Of a DNA stretch of 64,000 bases, positions 43,218-51,980 are shown in pieces. The notes beneath the pieces are model-generated. The model worked only from the letters and a program-made list of their open reading frames with translations. It was not told the DNA's origin and did no database searches. Position numbers and translations under genes: made by a program. The DNA comes from Streptomyces coeruleorubidus (lineage in GTDB: Bacteria; Actinomycetota; Actinomycetes; Streptomycetales; Streptomycetaceae). How positions within the stretch are numbered: the stretch's first letter is position 1; the number at the start of each line of letters is the position of its first letter. Where the stretch lies: NCBI RefSeq assembly GCF_008705135.1, contig NZ_CP023694.1, positions 5,871,001-5,935,000 of the forward strand. The letters run 5' to 3'.

Positions 43218-44372
43218 ATGAGCGACAGGCAAATCAGTCAGCACTTCGAGACGCTCGCGATCCACGCGGGCAACACCGCCGACCCCCTGACCGGCGCGGT
43301 CGTCCCGCCGATCTACCAGGTGTCGACCTACAAGCAGGACGGCGTCGGCGGCCTGCGCGGCGGTTACGAGTACAGCCGCAGCGCCAACCCGACCAGGACG
43401 GCGCTGGAGGAGAACCTCGCCGCCCTGGAGGGCGGCCGCCGCGGTCTCGCGTTCGCGTCCGGGCTGGCGGCCGAGGACTGCCTGCTGCGCACGCTGCTCA
43501 GCCCCGGCGACCACGTGGTCATCCCCAACGACGCCTACGGCGGCACGTTCCGCCTGTTCGCCAAGGTCGTCGCCCGCTGGGGCGTGGAGTGGTCGGTCGC
43601 CGACACCAGCGACCCGGCGGCCGTCCGGGCCGCCATCACCCCGAAGACCAAGGTCGTCTGGGTGGAGACCCCCTCCAACCCGCTCCTCGGCATCACGGAC
43701 ATCGCCGCCGTCGCTCAGGTCACCCGGGACGCGGGCGCCCGCCTCGTCGTCGACAACACCTTCGCCACGCCCTACCTCCAGCAGCCGCTCTCGCTCGGCG
43801 CGGACGTCGTCGTGCACTCGCTGACCAAGTACATGGGCGGCCACTCGGACGTCGTCGGCGGCGCGCTGATCACGGACGACCCGGACCTGGGCGAGGAACT
43901 GGCCTTCCACCAGAACGCGATGGGCGCGGTCGCCGGGCCCTTCGACTCCTGGCTGGTGCTGCGCGGCACCAAGACGCTCGCGGTGCGCATGGACCGGCAC
44001 AGTGAGAACGCCGCCAAGGTCGCCGACATGCTCACCCGGCACGCGCGCGTGACGAGCGTCCTGTACCCGGGCCTGCCGGAGCACCCCGGTCACGAGGTCG
44101 CCGCCAAGCAGATGAAGTCGTTCGGCGGCATGGTGTCCTTCCGCGTGACGGGCGGTGAGGAGGCTGCCGTCGAGGTCTGCAACCGCGCCAAGGTGTTCAC
44201 GCTGGGAGAGTCCCTGGGCGGCGTCGAGTCGCTGATCGAGCACCCCGGCCGGATGACGCACGCCTCCGTGGCCGGCTCGCTCCTGGAGGTGCCCGGCGAC
44301 CTGGTGCGGCTGTCCGTCGGCATCGAGAACGCCGACGATCTGCTGGAAGACCTTCAGCAGGCGCTCGGCTAG
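43218..44372 (+). CDS. metB: Cystathionine gamma-synthase or gamma-lyase (PLP-dependent)
   Basis: 384 residues of the Cys/Met metabolism family. The PLP lysine is in SLTKYMGGHSDVVGG, at about residue 200. Other blocks are YEYSRSANPTR near the N terminus, ETPSNPLL, and ESLGGVESLIEHP. The synthase makes cystathionine from an activated homoserine and cysteine; the lyase cleaves it. The two cannot be separated reliably by sequence. In S. coelicolor the orthologue (SCO4958) works in reverse transsulfuration. The neighbours do not decide it. Confidence 0.88.
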   Translation: MSDRQISQHFETLAIHAGNTADPLTGAVVPPIYQVSTYKQDGVGGLRGGYEYSRSANPTRTALEENLAALEGGRRGLAFASGLAAEDCLLRTLLSPGDHVVIPNDAYGGTFRLFAKVVARWGVEWSVADTSDPAAVRAAITPKTKVVWVETPSNPLLGITDIAAVAQVTRDAGARLVVDNTFATPYLQQPLSLGADVVVHSLTKYMGGHSDVVGGALITDDPDLGEELAFHQNAMGAVAGPFDSWLVLRGTKTLAVRMDRHSENAAKVADMLTRHARVTSVLYPGLPEHPGHEVAAKQMKSFGGMVSFRVTGGEEAAVEVCNRAKVFTLGESLGGVESLIEHPGRMTHASVAGSLLEVPGDLVRLSVGIENADDLLEDLQQALG

Positions 44373-44386
44373 GAACCCCGGCGGGG

Positions 44387-44638
44387 TCACCAGCTGGTGA
44401 GGGGTGGAGTCGTGTGCGACGGCGGCTCCACCCACGGGCGGGCCGTCAGCGCCCACACCGCGAACGCCACGGCCGCCGCGAACATCAGCAGCCACACCAG
44501 GCGTCGCGCGACCGTCCTGCGCCGCAGCATCCGGGCGCCCCGGCGCACCGCCTCCGCGTGGATCTCGGGCGGCACGGACCGCGACGGCGCCTGCTCCAGC
44601 AGCCGCCGAGCGGCCGCCTCGCGGTTCTTCCCGCTCAT
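44387..44638 (-). CDS. Small single-pass membrane protein after the sigma factor
   Basis: 83 residues. An N-terminal charged region with LLEQAPSRSVPPEIHAEAVRRGARML leads to one helix (WLLMFAAAVAFAVWALTA) at about 49-66 and a short extracytoplasmic tail. Its start ATG overlaps the stop of the 20-codon frame upstream as ATGA. The position after an ECF-like sigma gene and the cytoplasmic helical part make an anti-sigma-like role possible, but there is no zinc-binding HxxxCxxC motif. I treat it as a hypothetical protein. Confidence 0.75.
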   Translation of the reverse strand: MSGKNREAAARRLLEQAPSRSVPPEIHAEAVRRGARMLRRRTVARRLVWLLMFAAAVAFAVWALTARPWVEPPSHTTPPLTSW

Positions 44639-44697
44639 ACCCGCCTCCGTTCGCCGGGAGGGCGCTCGCCGAGAGGTTTCCGGTCCGCCGGGCTCAT
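44635..44697 (-). CDS. Possible 20-residue micro-ORF bridging the sigma factor and membrane protein genes
   Basis: A frame of 20 codons starting MSPADRKPLGERPP begins in an ATGA overlap with the sigma stop and ends in an ATGA overlap with the start of the 83-residue membrane protein. The peptide is basic and Pro-rich with no hydrophobic segment. Such chained overlaps are the usual mark of translational coupling. The alternative is chance, since GC-rich sequence often has open frames of this size. No protein family applies. Confidence 0.4.
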   Translation of the reverse strand: MSPADRKPLGERPPGERRRV

Positions 44698-45197
44698 GAC
44701 GGCACCGCCTTCGGAGCCGTCGCCGCCGGTGCCGGCTCTCGCGAGCGGTGCAGCAGGGTCGTCGTCGCCCGGTGGCAGATGGCCCGTACGCGCTCCGCGG
44801 ACAGGCCGAGCAGGGCCGCCGTCTGCTCCTCGGCGACGCCTTCGTAGAGCCTGAGCACCAGGATCAGCCGCTCCTGCGGGGTGAGCGGGGCCAGGGGACT
44901 CGCCGGGTGCGGCCGGGAGCGGCCGAGACCGCCGTGGTGGTGCCACGCGCCGCGTGCGAAGCGGCTGGCCAGGTACTGCCGCGCGCGGTCGTACGGATCC
45001 TCGCCGCGCAGCCGGTCCCAGCACGCGTACGTGTGCGCCAGCGACAGGGTCAGCAGGCGTCGCGCGCGGGGGTTGTCGTCCGGGGCCTCGGCGGTGAGCA
45101 GGGTCGCGGCGTGCAACAGCCGCCCGGCCGCGCCCGCGACGAACGCCTCGAACTCCCGGTCTCGCCGGGTCGCCTGGGACGCATGCCGTTGTCGCAC
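44694..45197 (-). CDS. ECF sigma-like (SigE-family-like) regulator, reduced region 2
   Basis: 167 residues from a GTG. The C-terminal part (about 100-150) has a sigma region 4 helix-turn-helix: LTPQERLILVLRLYEGVAEEQTAALLGLSAERVRAICHRA. The N-terminal part (about 15-85) is helical like region 2, but the conserved DLLQ-type -10 recognition segment is replaced by RARRLLTLSLAHTYACW. It may therefore be a divergent sigma factor or a regulator built on that scaffold. It heads an apparent operon with the micro-ORF and a small membrane protein. Confidence 0.72.
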   Translation of the reverse strand: MRQRHASQATRRDREFEAFVAGAAGRLLHAATLLTAEAPDDNPRARRLLTLSLAHTYACWDRLRGEDPYDRARQYLASRFARGAWHHHGGLGRSRPHPASPLAPLTPQERLILVLRLYEGVAEEQTAALLGLSAERVRAICHRATTTLLHRSREPAPAATAPKAVPS

Positions 45198-45534
45198 CGC
45201 GCCTCCCGCCCGACGGCGACCCTGAAGAAGCGGGCCCGGCCGGGTACGGACGCGACGGCCGCGTACGACGGGGACCCGGTCTCATATCAGGCCAGGGGCG
45301 GCCCCGCGGTCAAGAGCCGCGCACCGGCTCGGGACGGCGGATGCCCCGGACGGCGCGGCGGCGCCACGGTCAGGAGGCGCCCGCCCGGGCCCGGCCGGCC
45401 GCCACCGCACGAGCTCGCGCTCGCCCCTCCTCCGTCACGCGCGCGTGGCGGGCACGCGTCCTAGGGGCGCCCCCGGAGAGCGAACGGCGCGTCATGCGTC
45501 TCTCATGTCGCGGGCCTCTTATGCCGCACGTCTC
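45198..45534. other. Intergenic region upstream of the sigma-like gene
   Basis: About 340 bases between the GTG of the sigma-like gene and the stop of the MarR gene, both on the minus strand. I see no gene; open frames here lack start context and codon pattern. It should hold the promoter of the sigma-like operon and the MarR terminator, neither of which I can place precisely. Confidence 0.5.
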
Positions 45535-46059
45535 TTATGACGGCGACTGCGCCTCCGGCCCCGGCAGCCCCGACACCGCCATCCGGGCGGACAGCGCGCT
45601 GTTGAAGCGCGTGAGCAGCGAGCAGAACGCCTCGCGCTCCTCCGGCTCCCAGTCCTCGGTCAGCTCGGCCATCAACTGCCGCCGGGACGAGCGCACTTCC
45701 TCCAGCCGCGCCTGCCCGCGCGGGGACAGCTGGAGCACCACCGCACGCCCGTCCTCGGGGTGCGACGTGCGCTTGACGAGGCCGGTGTCGACGAGCGGAG
45801 CCACCTGCCGGGTGACCGTCGAGGAGTCGATCCCCATGCTCGCGGCGAGCGCCTTGACGCCCATCGGGCCTTCCTTGTCGAGACGGTTGAGCAGCAGGTA
45901 CGCGGCGCGGTCCATGGAGTTGCGCACCTGCCCGACCCCGCCGAGCCGCGTCTGTTCGGCACGGCGGGCGAACACCGCCACCTCGTGCTGGAGGGTGTCG
46001 AGAAGACCGGTGTCACCGACGGTCGTCATGTCCATCGACATTTCAGGTGTTGTGGGCAT
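45535..46059 (-). CDS. MarR family transcriptional regulator
   Basis: 174 residues. The winged helix covers about 50-125: YLLLNRLDKEGPMGVKALAASMGIDSSTVTRQVAPLVDTGLVKRTSHPEDGRAVVLQL is its content, with the wing arginine in EDGRA. Flanking helices form the dimer interface. It has no cysteine pair for redox sensing in the visible interface. ATG 46059 was chosen; ATGs further in are possible. It is divergent from ilvA with 145 bases between, but MarR control of ilvA is not implied by any site I see. Confidence 0.85.
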   Translation of the reverse strand: MPTTPEMSMDMTTVGDTGLLDTLQHEVAVFARRAEQTRLGGVGQVRNSMDRAAYLLLNRLDKEGPMGVKALAASMGIDSSTVTRQVAPLVDTGLVKRTSHPEDGRAVVLQLSPRGQARLEEVRSSRRQLMAELTEDWEPEEREAFCSLLTRFNSALSARMAVSGLPGPEAQSPS

Positions 46060-46204
46060 GGCCGGGGGCTCACTTCGTGGAGGGCTGGCTGATTGGGGGA
46101 CAGGGTACGCGGCCGGGGCGCGGGCCGTACCGGCGCTGCGCAAAGCGGGTCTCGGAGGTTGGTCACAACGGTCGTTCCCGCTCGTGAACTGCGATGCTGG
46201 AGTC

Positions 46205-47434
46205 ATGAGCTACAGCACGGCTGACTCCTTGCTGCCCGTCACCCTCGACGACGTGCGCGGCGCCCAGAAGATGCTCTCGGGCGTGGCACGGGTGACCGCG
46301 CTGGAGGGCAGCAGGCACCTGTCCCAGATGGTCGGCGCGCCGGTGCACCTCAAGTGCGAGAACCTCCAGCGGACGGGTTCGTTCAAGCTGCGCGGCGCCT
46401 ACGTCCGGATCGCGGGCCTGCTGCCCGAGGAGCGCGCCGCCGGGGTCGTCGCCGCGAGCGCCGGCAACCACGCGCAGGGCGTCGCCCTGGCGTCCGCGCT
46501 GCTCGGCGTGCGCTCCACGGTGTTCATGCCGAAGGGCGCCCCGCTGCCCAAGGTCAGCGCCACCCGGGACTACGGGGCCGAGGTGCGGCTGCACGGCCAG
46601 GTGGTCGACGAGACGCTGGCCGCCGCGCAGGAGTACGCGGCCGAGACGGGCGCGGTGTTCATCCACCCCTTCGACCACCCCGACATCATCGCGGGCCAGG
46701 GCACGGTCGGCCTGGAGATCCTGGAGCAGTGCCCGGAGGCGCGCACGATCGTGGTCGGCATCGGCGGCGGCGGGCTGGCCGCCGGGATCGCGGTGTCGGT
46801 GAAGGCGCTGCGGCCCGACATGAAGATCATCGGCGTCCAGGCGGCGGGCGCGGCGGCCTATCCGCCCTCGCTGGCGGCGGGCCGGCCCGTCTCGGTCGGG
46901 AATCCGGCGACGATGGCCGACGGCATCAAGGTCGGGCGGCCCGGCGACGTGCCGTTCGGGATCGTCGGCGAGCTGGTCGACGAGGTGCGGACGGTCAGCG
47001 AGGACGAGCTGTCCGCCGCGCTGCTGCTGTGCCTGGAGCGGGCCAAGCTGGTCGTGGAGCCGGCCGGGGCGAGCCCGGTCGCGGCGCTGCTGAGCCGGCC
47101 CGGCTCCTTCGAGGGGCCGGTCGTCGCGGTGTTGTCCGGCGGCAACGTCGACCCGGTGCTGATGCAGCGGGTGCTGCGGCACGGCATGGCCGCGCAGGGC
47201 CGCTACCTGGCCGTCCGGCTGCGGCTGACGGACCGGCCCGGCGCTCTTGCCACACTTCTGGGCGTGTTGTCAGTGGTCGACGCTAACGTCCTCGATGTGA
47301 GCCATGTACGAACCGACCCACGGCTCGGGCTCACGGAGGCGGAGGTCGAGCTGCACCTGGAGACGAAGGGCCCGGCGCACTGCGCCGAGGTGGGCCAGGC
47401 GCTGCGCGAGGCGGGCTACACGGTCATGGGCTGA
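46205..47434 (+). CDS. ilvA: Threonine ammonia-lyase (threonine dehydratase)
   Basis: 409 residues. The PLP lysine lies in GSFKLRGA, at about residue 59. The phosphate loop GIGGGGLAAG and SAGNHAQGVA are fold-type II marks. The C-terminal 70 residues (LRLTDRPGALATLLGVLSVVDANVLDVSHVR) form an ACT domain rather than the long twin regulatory domains of E. coli IlvA. It converts threonine to 2-oxobutyrate, feeding isoleucine and propionyl-CoA. Confidence 0.9.
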   Translation: MSYSTADSLLPVTLDDVRGAQKMLSGVARVTALEGSRHLSQMVGAPVHLKCENLQRTGSFKLRGAYVRIAGLLPEERAAGVVAASAGNHAQGVALASALLGVRSTVFMPKGAPLPKVSATRDYGAEVRLHGQVVDETLAAAQEYAAETGAVFIHPFDHPDIIAGQGTVGLEILEQCPEARTIVVGIGGGGLAAGIAVSVKALRPDMKIIGVQAAGAAAYPPSLAAGRPVSVGNPATMADGIKVGRPGDVPFGIVGELVDEVRTVSEDELSAALLLCLERAKLVVEPAGASPVAALLSRPGSFEGPVVAVLSGGNVDPVLMQRVLRHGMAAQGRYLAVRLRLTDRPGALATLLGVLSVVDANVLDVSHVRTDPRLGLTEAEVELHLETKGPAHCAEVGQALREAGYTVMG

Positions 47435-47502
47435 CCGCCTCCGGAGCCGGGTTCAAGATCCTTTCGTCACGCCGAGCGCAACGCGGAAAACCTCATTGAG
47501 AG

Positions 47503-47518
47503 ACGCGATACATCGCGT
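47503..47518. promoter_or_regulatory. Palindrome in the promoter of the ABC exporter operon
   Basis: ACGCGAT (47503-47509) and ATCGCGT (47512-47518) form a perfect 7-bp inverted repeat around AC, 66 bases before the first start codon and next to a TATGGT -10-like hexamer. This is the form of a TetR or PadR operator. No such regulator gene adjoins. Confidence 0.55.
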
Positions 47519-47583
47519 TATGGTGTGTCCGTGCGAAACATGATCCATCCTGTCCGGCGATCCCCGAAGACGTGGAGACTTTT

Positions 47584-48561
47584 ATGCCAGGCGCCATCTA
47601 TGCCGAAGGTCTGGTCAAGACCTTCGGTGACGTAAAGGCCTTGGACGGCGTCGACCTCGACGTGCCCGAGGGCACGGTCCTCGGCCTGCTCGGGCCGAAC
47701 GGCGCGGGCAAGACGACCACCGTCCGCTGCCTGACCACCCTGCTGCGCCCCGACAGCGGACGGGCGGTCGTCGCGGGCATCGACGTGCTCGAACAGCCCG
47801 ACGCCGTCCGCCGCTCCATCGGCCTGTCCGGCCAGTTCGCGGCCGTCGACGAGTATCTGACCGGCCGCGAGAACCTCCAGATGGTCGGCCAGCTCTATCA
47901 GATGAGGGCCAAGGCGGCGAAGGAGCGCGCGGCCGAGCTGCTGGAGCAGTTCCACCTCGCGGACGCGGCCGACCGCCCCACCAAGACCTACTCCGGAGGC
48001 ATGCGCCGCCGGCTCGACCTCGCGGCGGCCCTCGTCGTCTCGCCGCCCGTGATGTTCATGGACGAGCCGACGACCGGCCTCGACCCCCGCAACCGCCAGC
48101 AGCTCTGGGAGGTCATCAAGCAACTGGTCTCCGGCGGCACGACGCTGCTGCTGACCACGCAGTACCTGGAAGAGGCCGACCACCTGGCGCACGACATCGC
48201 GGTGGTCGACCACGGCCGGGTCATCGCCAAGGGCACCGCCGACCAGCTCAAGGCCCGCACCGGCGGCGAGCGCGTCGAGGTCGTGGTGCACGAGCGCGAG
48301 CACATCCAGGCCGCCGCCGAGGTGCTCGCCGGATTCGGCAAGGGCGACACCACGGTCGAGGAACACATGCGCAAGCTCACCGCGCCCGTGACCGGCGGCG
48401 CCAAGCTCCTCGCCGAGGTCATCCGCGAACTGGACACCCGGGGCATCGAGATCGACGACATCGGCCTGCGCCGGCCGACCCTGGACGACGTCTTCCTGTC
48501 GCTGACGGGACACGTGGCCGAAGCGAAGAACGAGGAGAACGACAAGGAGGCCGCGAAGTGA
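47584..48561 (+). CDS. ABC-2 type exporter ATP-binding protein (DrrA-like)
   Basis: 325 residues. Walker A GPNGAGKTTT, Q-loop in SGQFAAVDEYLTGRENL, signature YSGGMRRRLDLA, Walker B VMFMDEPTTGLD and the switch region TTQYLEEADHLAH are all present. The C-terminal extension of about 80 residues with RPTLDDVFLSLTG is typical of DrrA daunorubicin-resistance ATPases. GGAG lies seven bases before the ATG at 47584. The stop overlaps the permease start as GTGA, so the pair is translationally coupled. The cargo is unknown. Confidence 0.9.
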   Translation: MPGAIYAEGLVKTFGDVKALDGVDLDVPEGTVLGLLGPNGAGKTTTVRCLTTLLRPDSGRAVVAGIDVLEQPDAVRRSIGLSGQFAAVDEYLTGRENLQMVGQLYQMRAKAAKERAAELLEQFHLADAADRPTKTYSGGMRRRLDLAAALVVSPPVMFMDEPTTGLDPRNRQQLWEVIKQLVSGGTTLLLTTQYLEEADHLAHDIAVVDHGRVIAKGTADQLKARTGGERVEVVVHEREHIQAAAEVLAGFGKGDTTVEEHMRKLTAPVTGGAKLLAEVIRELDTRGIEIDDIGLRRPTLDDVFLSLTGHVAEAKNEENDKEAAK

Positions 48562-49415
48562 GCGCCGTCACCGACACCGTGCGGGTCGCGCCGGCCGCGA
48601 ACCCGGTCAGCCAGTCCATCCGCGACTCGCTGGTCGTCGCGAAACGCAACCTGATCCGCATGTCCCGGATCCCGGAGATGATCATCTACGGGCTGATCCA
48701 GCCGATCATGTTCGTGGTGCTGTTCACCTACGTCTTCGGCGGTTCCATGCAGATCGGCGGCAGCACCAGCGCCGTCGACTACAAGAACTTCCTGATGGCG
48801 GGCATCTTCGCGCAGACCGTCACGTTCGCCACCGCCAGCTCCGGCGCCGGTATCGCCGACGACATGCACAAGGGCCTCATCGACCGCTTCCGCTCCCTGC
48901 CCATGGCACGTGGCGCGGTCCTCACCGGGCGCACCCTCGCCGACTCCGTGCAGACGGCCCTCACCCTGGTCGTCCTCGCGGTCGTCGCCCTCCTGGTCGG
49001 CTGGCGCGTCGGGTCGGACGGCGACACCAACCTCGGCAAGGTGCTCGGGGCCTTCGGCCTGCTGCTCCTGCTCGGGTACGCGTTCACCTGGATCGGCGCC
49101 CTGATCGGCATGTCCGTCCGGACCCCGGAGGCGGCCACGTCCAGCGGGCTGATCTGGCTCTTCCCGGTCACGTTCATCTCCAACGCGTTCGTGGACACCA
49201 GCCACATGACCCCGTGGCTGCGCCACATCGCCGAGTGGAACCCCTTCAGCGCCACGGTCCAGGCCTGCCGCGTGCTGTTCGCCAACCCGGGCCAGTCGCA
49301 GTCGGACGCCTGGCCCATGCAGCACCCCGTCTGGGCCTCGCTGATCTACTCGATCCTGATCCTGGTCGTCTTCCGGACGCTGGCGGTGCGCAAGTACCGG
49401 TCCGCGACGGCATGA
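48558..49415 (+). CDS. ABC-2 type exporter permease (DrrB-like)
   Basis: 285 residues with six membrane helices. The helices lie at about 33-58, 71-93, 120-147, 153-180, 186-206 and 245-265. The loop LIDRFRSLPMARGAVLTGR after the second helix is the family motif. It forms the membrane half of the exporter with the ATPase upstream. The start GTG overlaps that gene's stop. Confidence 0.9.
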   Translation: MSAVTDTVRVAPAANPVSQSIRDSLVVAKRNLIRMSRIPEMIIYGLIQPIMFVVLFTYVFGGSMQIGGSTSAVDYKNFLMAGIFAQTVTFATASSGAGIADDMHKGLIDRFRSLPMARGAVLTGRTLADSVQTALTLVVLAVVALLVGWRVGSDGDTNLGKVLGAFGLLLLLGYAFTWIGALIGMSVRTPEAATSSGLIWLFPVTFISNAFVDTSHMTPWLRHIAEWNPFSATVQACRVLFANPGQSQSDAWPMQHPVWASLIYSILILVVFRTLAVRKYRSATA

Positions 49416-49419
49416 CAGC

Positions 49420-49448
49420 GCCCCCGGTACCGCGAGGGCACCGGGGGC
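49420..49448. terminator. Bidirectional terminator between the exporter permease and greA
   Basis: GCCCCCGGT (49420-49428) pairs perfectly with ACCGGGGGC (49440-49448), between the two convergent stops. Confidence 0.8.
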
Positions 49449-49473
49449 GGATCAAGACATCGGCCGGGGTGGT

Positions 49474-49971
49474 TCAGCCCTCGTACGGCTCGGCCTTGAG
49501 GATCTTCACCGAGGCCTTCTTGCCGTTCGGGAGCTCGTACTGCGCGTCCTCGCCGACCTTGTGGCCGATCACGCCGGTGCCCAGCGGGGACTGCGGGGAG
49601 TACGTCTCGATGTCGGCGCTCGCGTACTCGCGCGAGGCGAGCAGGAACGTCAGCGTGTCGTCCTCGTCACCGTCGAACGCGATCGTGACGACCATGCCGG
49701 GCGCCACGGCACCGTCCGCCGCGGGTGCCTCGCCGACCTTGGCGCTCTCGAGGAGCTGGGTGAGCTGGCGCACACGGAGTTCCTGCTTGCCCTGCTCCTC
49801 CTTGGCTGCGTGGTACCCGCCGTTCTCACGCAGGTCGCCCTCCTCGCGCGCCGCGGCGATCTTCGCGGAGATCTCCGCCCGCGCGGGACCAGTAAGGTAC
49901 TCAAGCTCAGCCTTGAGCTTGTTGTACGCCTCCTGGGTCAGCCAGGTGACGTTCTCGCTGGTCTGGGTCAC
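49474..49971 (-). CDS. greA: Transcription elongation factor GreA
   Basis: 165 residues, the usual length in Streptomyces. The N-terminal coiled coil (about 1-80) has the tip REEGDLRENGGYHAAKEEQG, whose acidic residues stimulate RNA cleavage in stalled polymerase. The C-terminal globular domain ends YSPQSPLGTGVIGHKVGED. GTG 49971 was chosen because GAGGAG lies six bases before it. Confidence 0.93.
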   Translation of the reverse strand: MTQTSENVTWLTQEAYNKLKAELEYLTGPARAEISAKIAAAREEGDLRENGGYHAAKEEQGKQELRVRQLTQLLESAKVGEAPAADGAVAPGMVVTIAFDGDEDDTLTFLLASREYASADIETYSPQSPLGTGVIGHKVGEDAQYELPNGKKASVKILKAEPYEG

Positions 49972-50150
49972 AGGTGCTCCTCGTAGGTACTGGGAATACA
50001 AAGCATCGCCCTACCCAGAAGCATGTTCCTTCACGGATGGGCGAAACCACGAGCCTAACAATTCAGGGCCGGAAGGGGGAGGACATAAGCCACCAGTTTC
50101 ACGTCAGCGCAGGTCAGGCGCTACGGATTGCGGGTGACTCCGGCAGGGTC

Positions 50151-50549
50151 TCAGCCGGTGTGGCAGCCCAGCAGCTCGGCCGTCGTCCCCGGGGAGGTCG
50201 TACGGAGCGTGACGACCTTGTCGATGCGGGTGGCGTCCCCGTCGAAGCGGAAATCGGCCCGGCCGACCTCGGCACCGTTCTCGGCCTGCGAGCGCACGGT
50301 GCAGTAGCCGTCGGTGCCGGCGTCCTTGCGGACCTCCAGGTGCACCTGCACGGACTCCTTGCCCGGCTCGAAGCTGATCACCTCGGCGCTGATCTCGCTC
50401 TGGGCGACGTAGTGGTAGCCGAACCAGCCGACGAGCCCCAGCAGCGCCGCCGCGAGGACGGCGCCGACGCCCTTGAGCGTGCGGTCGGCGCGCTGGTCCG
50501 AGGAACGGCCGTAACGGCCCTCGGGCAGTCGCGTGCTCGCCGTACTCAT
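50151..50549 (-). CDS. DUF4307 membrane protein
   Basis: 132 residues. One N-terminal helix (about 25-48, LKGVGAVLAAALLGLVGWFGYHYVA) is followed by an extracytoplasmic beta-rich domain of about 80 residues with two cysteines that can pair (GYCTV and LLGCHTG). The gene lies next to greA and mca across actinobacteria, from memory, but its role is unknown. It is divergent from mca. Confidence 0.82.
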   Translation of the reverse strand: MSTASTRLPEGRYGRSSDQRADRTLKGVGAVLAAALLGLVGWFGYHYVAQSEISAEVISFEPGKESVQVHLEVRKDAGTDGYCTVRSQAENGAEVGRADFRFDGDATRIDKVVTLRTTSPGTTAELLGCHTG

Positions 50550-50696
50550 GATCGTCCTCCAGGCAGGGCCGGGACGAACGTCCCGTGAGGGGGCCCGGGA
50601 CCCGGTCCCGGAATTATTCGCCCCCCGTTTCGGTCACTATAGAAGCCGCTGATTGCGCCGAGGCACACAGGGCGCCGACTTACTGAGGATTGAGTC

Positions 50697-51578
50697 TTGA
50701 CTGACCAGTTGCGACTGATGGCCGTTCATGCCCACCCCGACGACGAGTCGAGCAAGGGCGCGGCGACCATGGCCAAGTACGTGTCCGAGGGGGTGGACGT
50801 GCTGGTCGTGACCTGCACGGGCGGGGAACGCGGTTCCATCCTCAATCCGAAGCTCCAGGGGGACAAGTACGTCGAGGAGCACATCCACGAGGTACGCAAG
50901 AAGGAGATGGACGAGGCCCGGGAGATCCTGGGCGTCAAGCAGGAGTGGCTCGGTTTCGTCGACTCGGGTCTGCCCGAGGGCGACCCGCTGCCGCCGCTGC
51001 CGGAGGGCTGCTTCGCCCTGGAGGACGTCGACCACGCGGCCGGTGAGCTGGTGCGCAAGATCCGTGCCTTCCGTCCCCAGGTGATCACCACCTACGACGA
51101 GAACGGCGGCTATCCGCACCCCGACCACATCATGACCCACAAGATCTCGATGGTGGCGTTCGAGGGTGCGGCGGACACCGAGAAGTACCCGGAGGCCGAG
51201 TACGGCCCCGCGTACCAGCCGCAGAAGCTCTACTACAACCAGGGCTTCAACCGCCCCCGCACCGAGGCGCTGCACCAGGCGATGCTCGACCGGGGCATGG
51301 AGTCGCCCTACGGGGACTGGCTCAAGCGCTGGGAGGAGTTCGGCATGAAGGAGCGCACGCTCACCACGCACGTCCCCTGCGGCGACTTCTTCGAGATCCG
51401 CGACAAGGCGCTGATCGCGCACGCCACGCAGATCGACCCCGACGGCGGCTGGTTCAAGGTCCCGATGGACATCCAGAAGGAGGTCTGGCCGACGGAGGAG
51501 TACGAGCTGGCGAAGTCCCTCGTCGATACCTCCCTCCCCGAGGACGACCTCTTCGCGGGCGTCCGCGACAATGCCTGA
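50697..51578 (+). CDS. mca: Mycothiol S-conjugate amidase
   Basis: 293 residues. The zinc-binding motif AHPDDE sits at residues 11-16, with YPHPDH carrying the third ligand at about 140-145. Mca cleaves mycothiol conjugates, releasing the mercapturic acid for export and the GlcN-inositol part for reuse, a detoxification route specific to actinobacteria. A TTG start is used, with GAGGATTGAG before it. It overlaps the next gene by eight bases. Confidence 0.93.
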   Translation: MTDQLRLMAVHAHPDDESSKGAATMAKYVSEGVDVLVVTCTGGERGSILNPKLQGDKYVEEHIHEVRKKEMDEAREILGVKQEWLGFVDSGLPEGDPLPPLPEGCFALEDVDHAAGELVRKIRAFRPQVITTYDENGGYPHPDHIMTHKISMVAFEGAADTEKYPEAEYGPAYQPQKLYYNQGFNRPRTEALHQAMLDRGMESPYGDWLKRWEEFGMKERTLTTHVPCGDFFEIRDKALIAHATQIDPDGGWFKVPMDIQKEVWPTEEYELAKSLVDTSLPEDDLFAGVRDNA

Positions 51579-51849
51579 CATGAGCGCAAGCGCAAGCCTG
51601 GCAATGACGCACCTCGTCTCCTTCGCCAAGGAGGTCGACGAGGACAAGGTCACCCCCGGCGTCCTCGGCTTCATCGTCTTCGCGGCGATGGCCCTGGCGG
51701 TGTGGGCCCTGATGAAGTCGATGAGCCGCCACATGAACAAGGTCGACTTCACCCAGGCCCCGGACCCCGAGGCCGAGCAGACGGAGCCGGCGGAGCCGGA
51801 GACCGCGGACACGGAGACCTCCGGCCAGAGCAAGCAGAAGCAGGGCTGA
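51571..51849 (+). CDS. Small membrane protein co-translated with mca
   Basis: 92 residues. A short N terminus and one helix (VLGFIVFAAMALAVWALMKSM, about 30-50) precede a charged acidic tail (PEAEQTEPAEPETADTETSG). It begins inside mca, so it is co-translated. An ATG at 51580 is an alternative. It may serve the mca pathway at the membrane (inference from overlap only). Confidence 0.78.
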   Translation: MPDMSASASLAMTHLVSFAKEVDEDKVTPGVLGFIVFAAMALAVWALMKSMSRHMNKVDFTQAPDPEAEQTEPAEPETADTETSGQSKQKQG

Positions 51850-51902
51850 CGCCCCTCCCGGGGCGGCCGTCTCTCCCGGGGCGGCCGTCTCTCCCCGGGG
51901 GA

Positions 51903-51935
51903 CACCCGTCGGTGGCCGTTCGCCGCCGACGGGTG
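51903..51935. terminator. Hairpin between the mca operon and the STAND gene
   Basis: CACCCGTCGG (51903-51912) and CCGACGGGTG (51926-51935) are a perfect 10-bp inverted repeat between convergent stop codons. A direct repeat CTCCCGGGGCGGCCGTCT occurs twice just before it (from about 51855). Confidence 0.8.
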
Positions 51936-51980
51936 CCGCGTGCCGGGCGTCGCGGGCGGGCGTGACTTTGCGGACACCCC

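Noticed and set aside
44387..44638. Anti-sigma factor with a zinc-binding motif
   Set aside because: No HxxxCxxC signature is present; only the position after a sigma-like gene hints at such a role.
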